A stretch of 5,870 nucleotides of DNA from assembly GCA_000715685.1 (NCBI GenBank), contig KL569472.1, positions 1-5,870 on the forward strand, written 5' to 3'. Under the pieces are notes generated by a model. It made no database searches. It was not told the origin of the DNA and was given only the letters and a program-made list of their open reading frames with translations. Positions 5,647 through 5,870 of the stretch are shown one piece after another (position 1 is the stretch's first letter; every line of letters starts with the position of its first letter). This stretch comes from Streptomyces lilacinus (GTDB lineage: Bacteria > Actinomycetota > Actinomycetes > Streptomycetales > Streptomycetaceae). The position numbers and the translations under genes were made by a program.

Positions 5647-5870
5647 TCAGAGATATTCGGTGGGGAGCACGGGCTCTGTCTCTTATACACATGAGCACCT
5701 CGCCCGCCCGGACCAGCTCCACCGGCAGCAGGTGGTCCACGAGGTCCGCCGGCACCTCGCCGGTGCCCACGACCTCGGCCTCGGCGACCCCCGCCGCGTC
5801 CGGCCGGCGCGCGGCCCACTTGCGGCCGCCGACGGAGGTCTTGCCGCCCATCGACTTCTTGGCGACCGGC
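5647..5870 (-). CDS. pncB: Nicotinate phosphoribosyltransferase, C-terminal part, broken by adapter sequence
   Basis: Read on the minus strand from the window edge, the frame gives PVAKKSMGGKTSVGGRKWAARR and continues to LLPVELVRAGEVL at 5693. The SVGGRKWAARR block followed by a beta-rich tail is what I recognise as the C-terminus of actinobacterial nicotinate phosphoribosyltransferase. This enzyme joins nicotinate to PRPP, using ATP, to form nicotinate mononucleotide. Then 17 bases of Tn5 mosaic end (5676-5692) interrupt. On the far side, in a frame shifted by one relative to the upstream part, comes PVLPTEYL and a TGA stop (5647-5649), which resembles the usual end of this enzyme. About 25-40 residues that should lie between are absent. 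The N-terminal bulk lies outside the window. The gene is probably intact in the organism; adjacency to pncA supports the identification. Confidence 0.82.
5676..5692. other. Tn5 mosaic-end (transposase library adapter) sequence, likely assembly artefact
   Basis: CTGTCTCTTATACACAT is identical to the first 17 bases of the 19-bp hyperactive Tn5 mosaic end used in tagmentation libraries; the final CT is replaced by GA. The mosaic end is an engineered hybrid of the natural IS50 outer and inner ends and is not expected in a wild chromosome. Its reverse strand translates to the telltale peptides MCIRDR and VYKRQ, known from contaminated assemblies. No transposon body accompanies it. It sits inside pncB and breaks the frame. 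Confidence 0.93.

Noticed and set aside
5676..5692. A genuine Tn5/IS50 insertion or remnant in pncB
   Set aside because: The sequence fits the synthetic mosaic end and neither natural IS50 end. There is no second end, no transposase and no 9-bp target duplication, and host sequence is missing rather than duplicated. Adapter carry-over explains all of this.
5541..5819. An N-terminal extension of the nicotinamidase containing VYKRQ
   Set aside because: The extension crosses the adapter and the pncB region in the wrong frame. The family N-terminus starts naturally at MTRALIIVDVQNDF with a good ribosome binding site.
5636..5851. A 71-residue minus-strand protein containing MCIRDR
   Set aside because: It is the C-terminal frame of nicotinate phosphoribosyltransferase read through the adapter into the wrong frame; the ATG at its start is an internal codon.

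Overview
The window is high-GC DNA with strong G/C bias at third codon positions. It uses GTG as well as ATG starts and has a terminator hairpin without a U-tract. Together with the gene families present, this points to an actinobacterium, most likely Streptomyces or a close relative. It is ordinary chromosomal housekeeping and secretion territory. I see no mobile element, CRISPR array, tRNA or rRNA gene.

Layout, left to right. (1) Two plus-strand genes for RDD-family membrane proteins lie in tandem. The first is cut by the left edge (1-603). The second (680-1420) carries a Gly/Pro/Tyr-rich cytoplasmic tail built from PYGGG repeats. (2) A minus-strand gene for an 86-residue, two-helix membrane protein (1457-1717) converges on the second RDD gene. 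(3) A 346-bp divergent intergenic region (1718-2063) holds a tandem 13-bp palindromic operator-like element beside a possible minus-strand promoter, and, nearer the next gene, a 9-bp inverted repeat inside an A/T-rich array with 10-11 bp phasing. (4) A large secreted zinc metalloprotease of the M6 / immune inhibitor A family (2064-4475) ends at a strong hairpin terminator (4500-4538). (5) A 106-residue protein of unknown function follows (4610-4930). (6) Converging on it from the minus strand are a nicotinamidase gene, pncA (4947-5540), and upstream of that the 3' part of a nicotinate phosphoribosyltransferase gene, pncB (5647-5870). Together these form the two-step salvage route nicotinamide -> nicotinate -> nicotinate mononucleotide for NAD.

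The most striking thing is technical. Positions 5676-5692 are 17 of the 19 bases of the engineered Tn5 mosaic end used in transposase-based sequencing libraries. It sits inside pncB. The right flank encodes the pncB C-terminal region, the left flank encodes what looks like the last eight residues and stop of the same gene, and roughly 25-40 codons between them appear to be missing. This is best read as an assembly join through adapter sequence, not biology. The pncB reading frame in this window should not be used as it stands.

The biological signals most worth following are the two unexplained operator-like structures between the small membrane protein gene and the metalloprotease gene. I found no convincing evidence of a previously undescribed multi-gene system.
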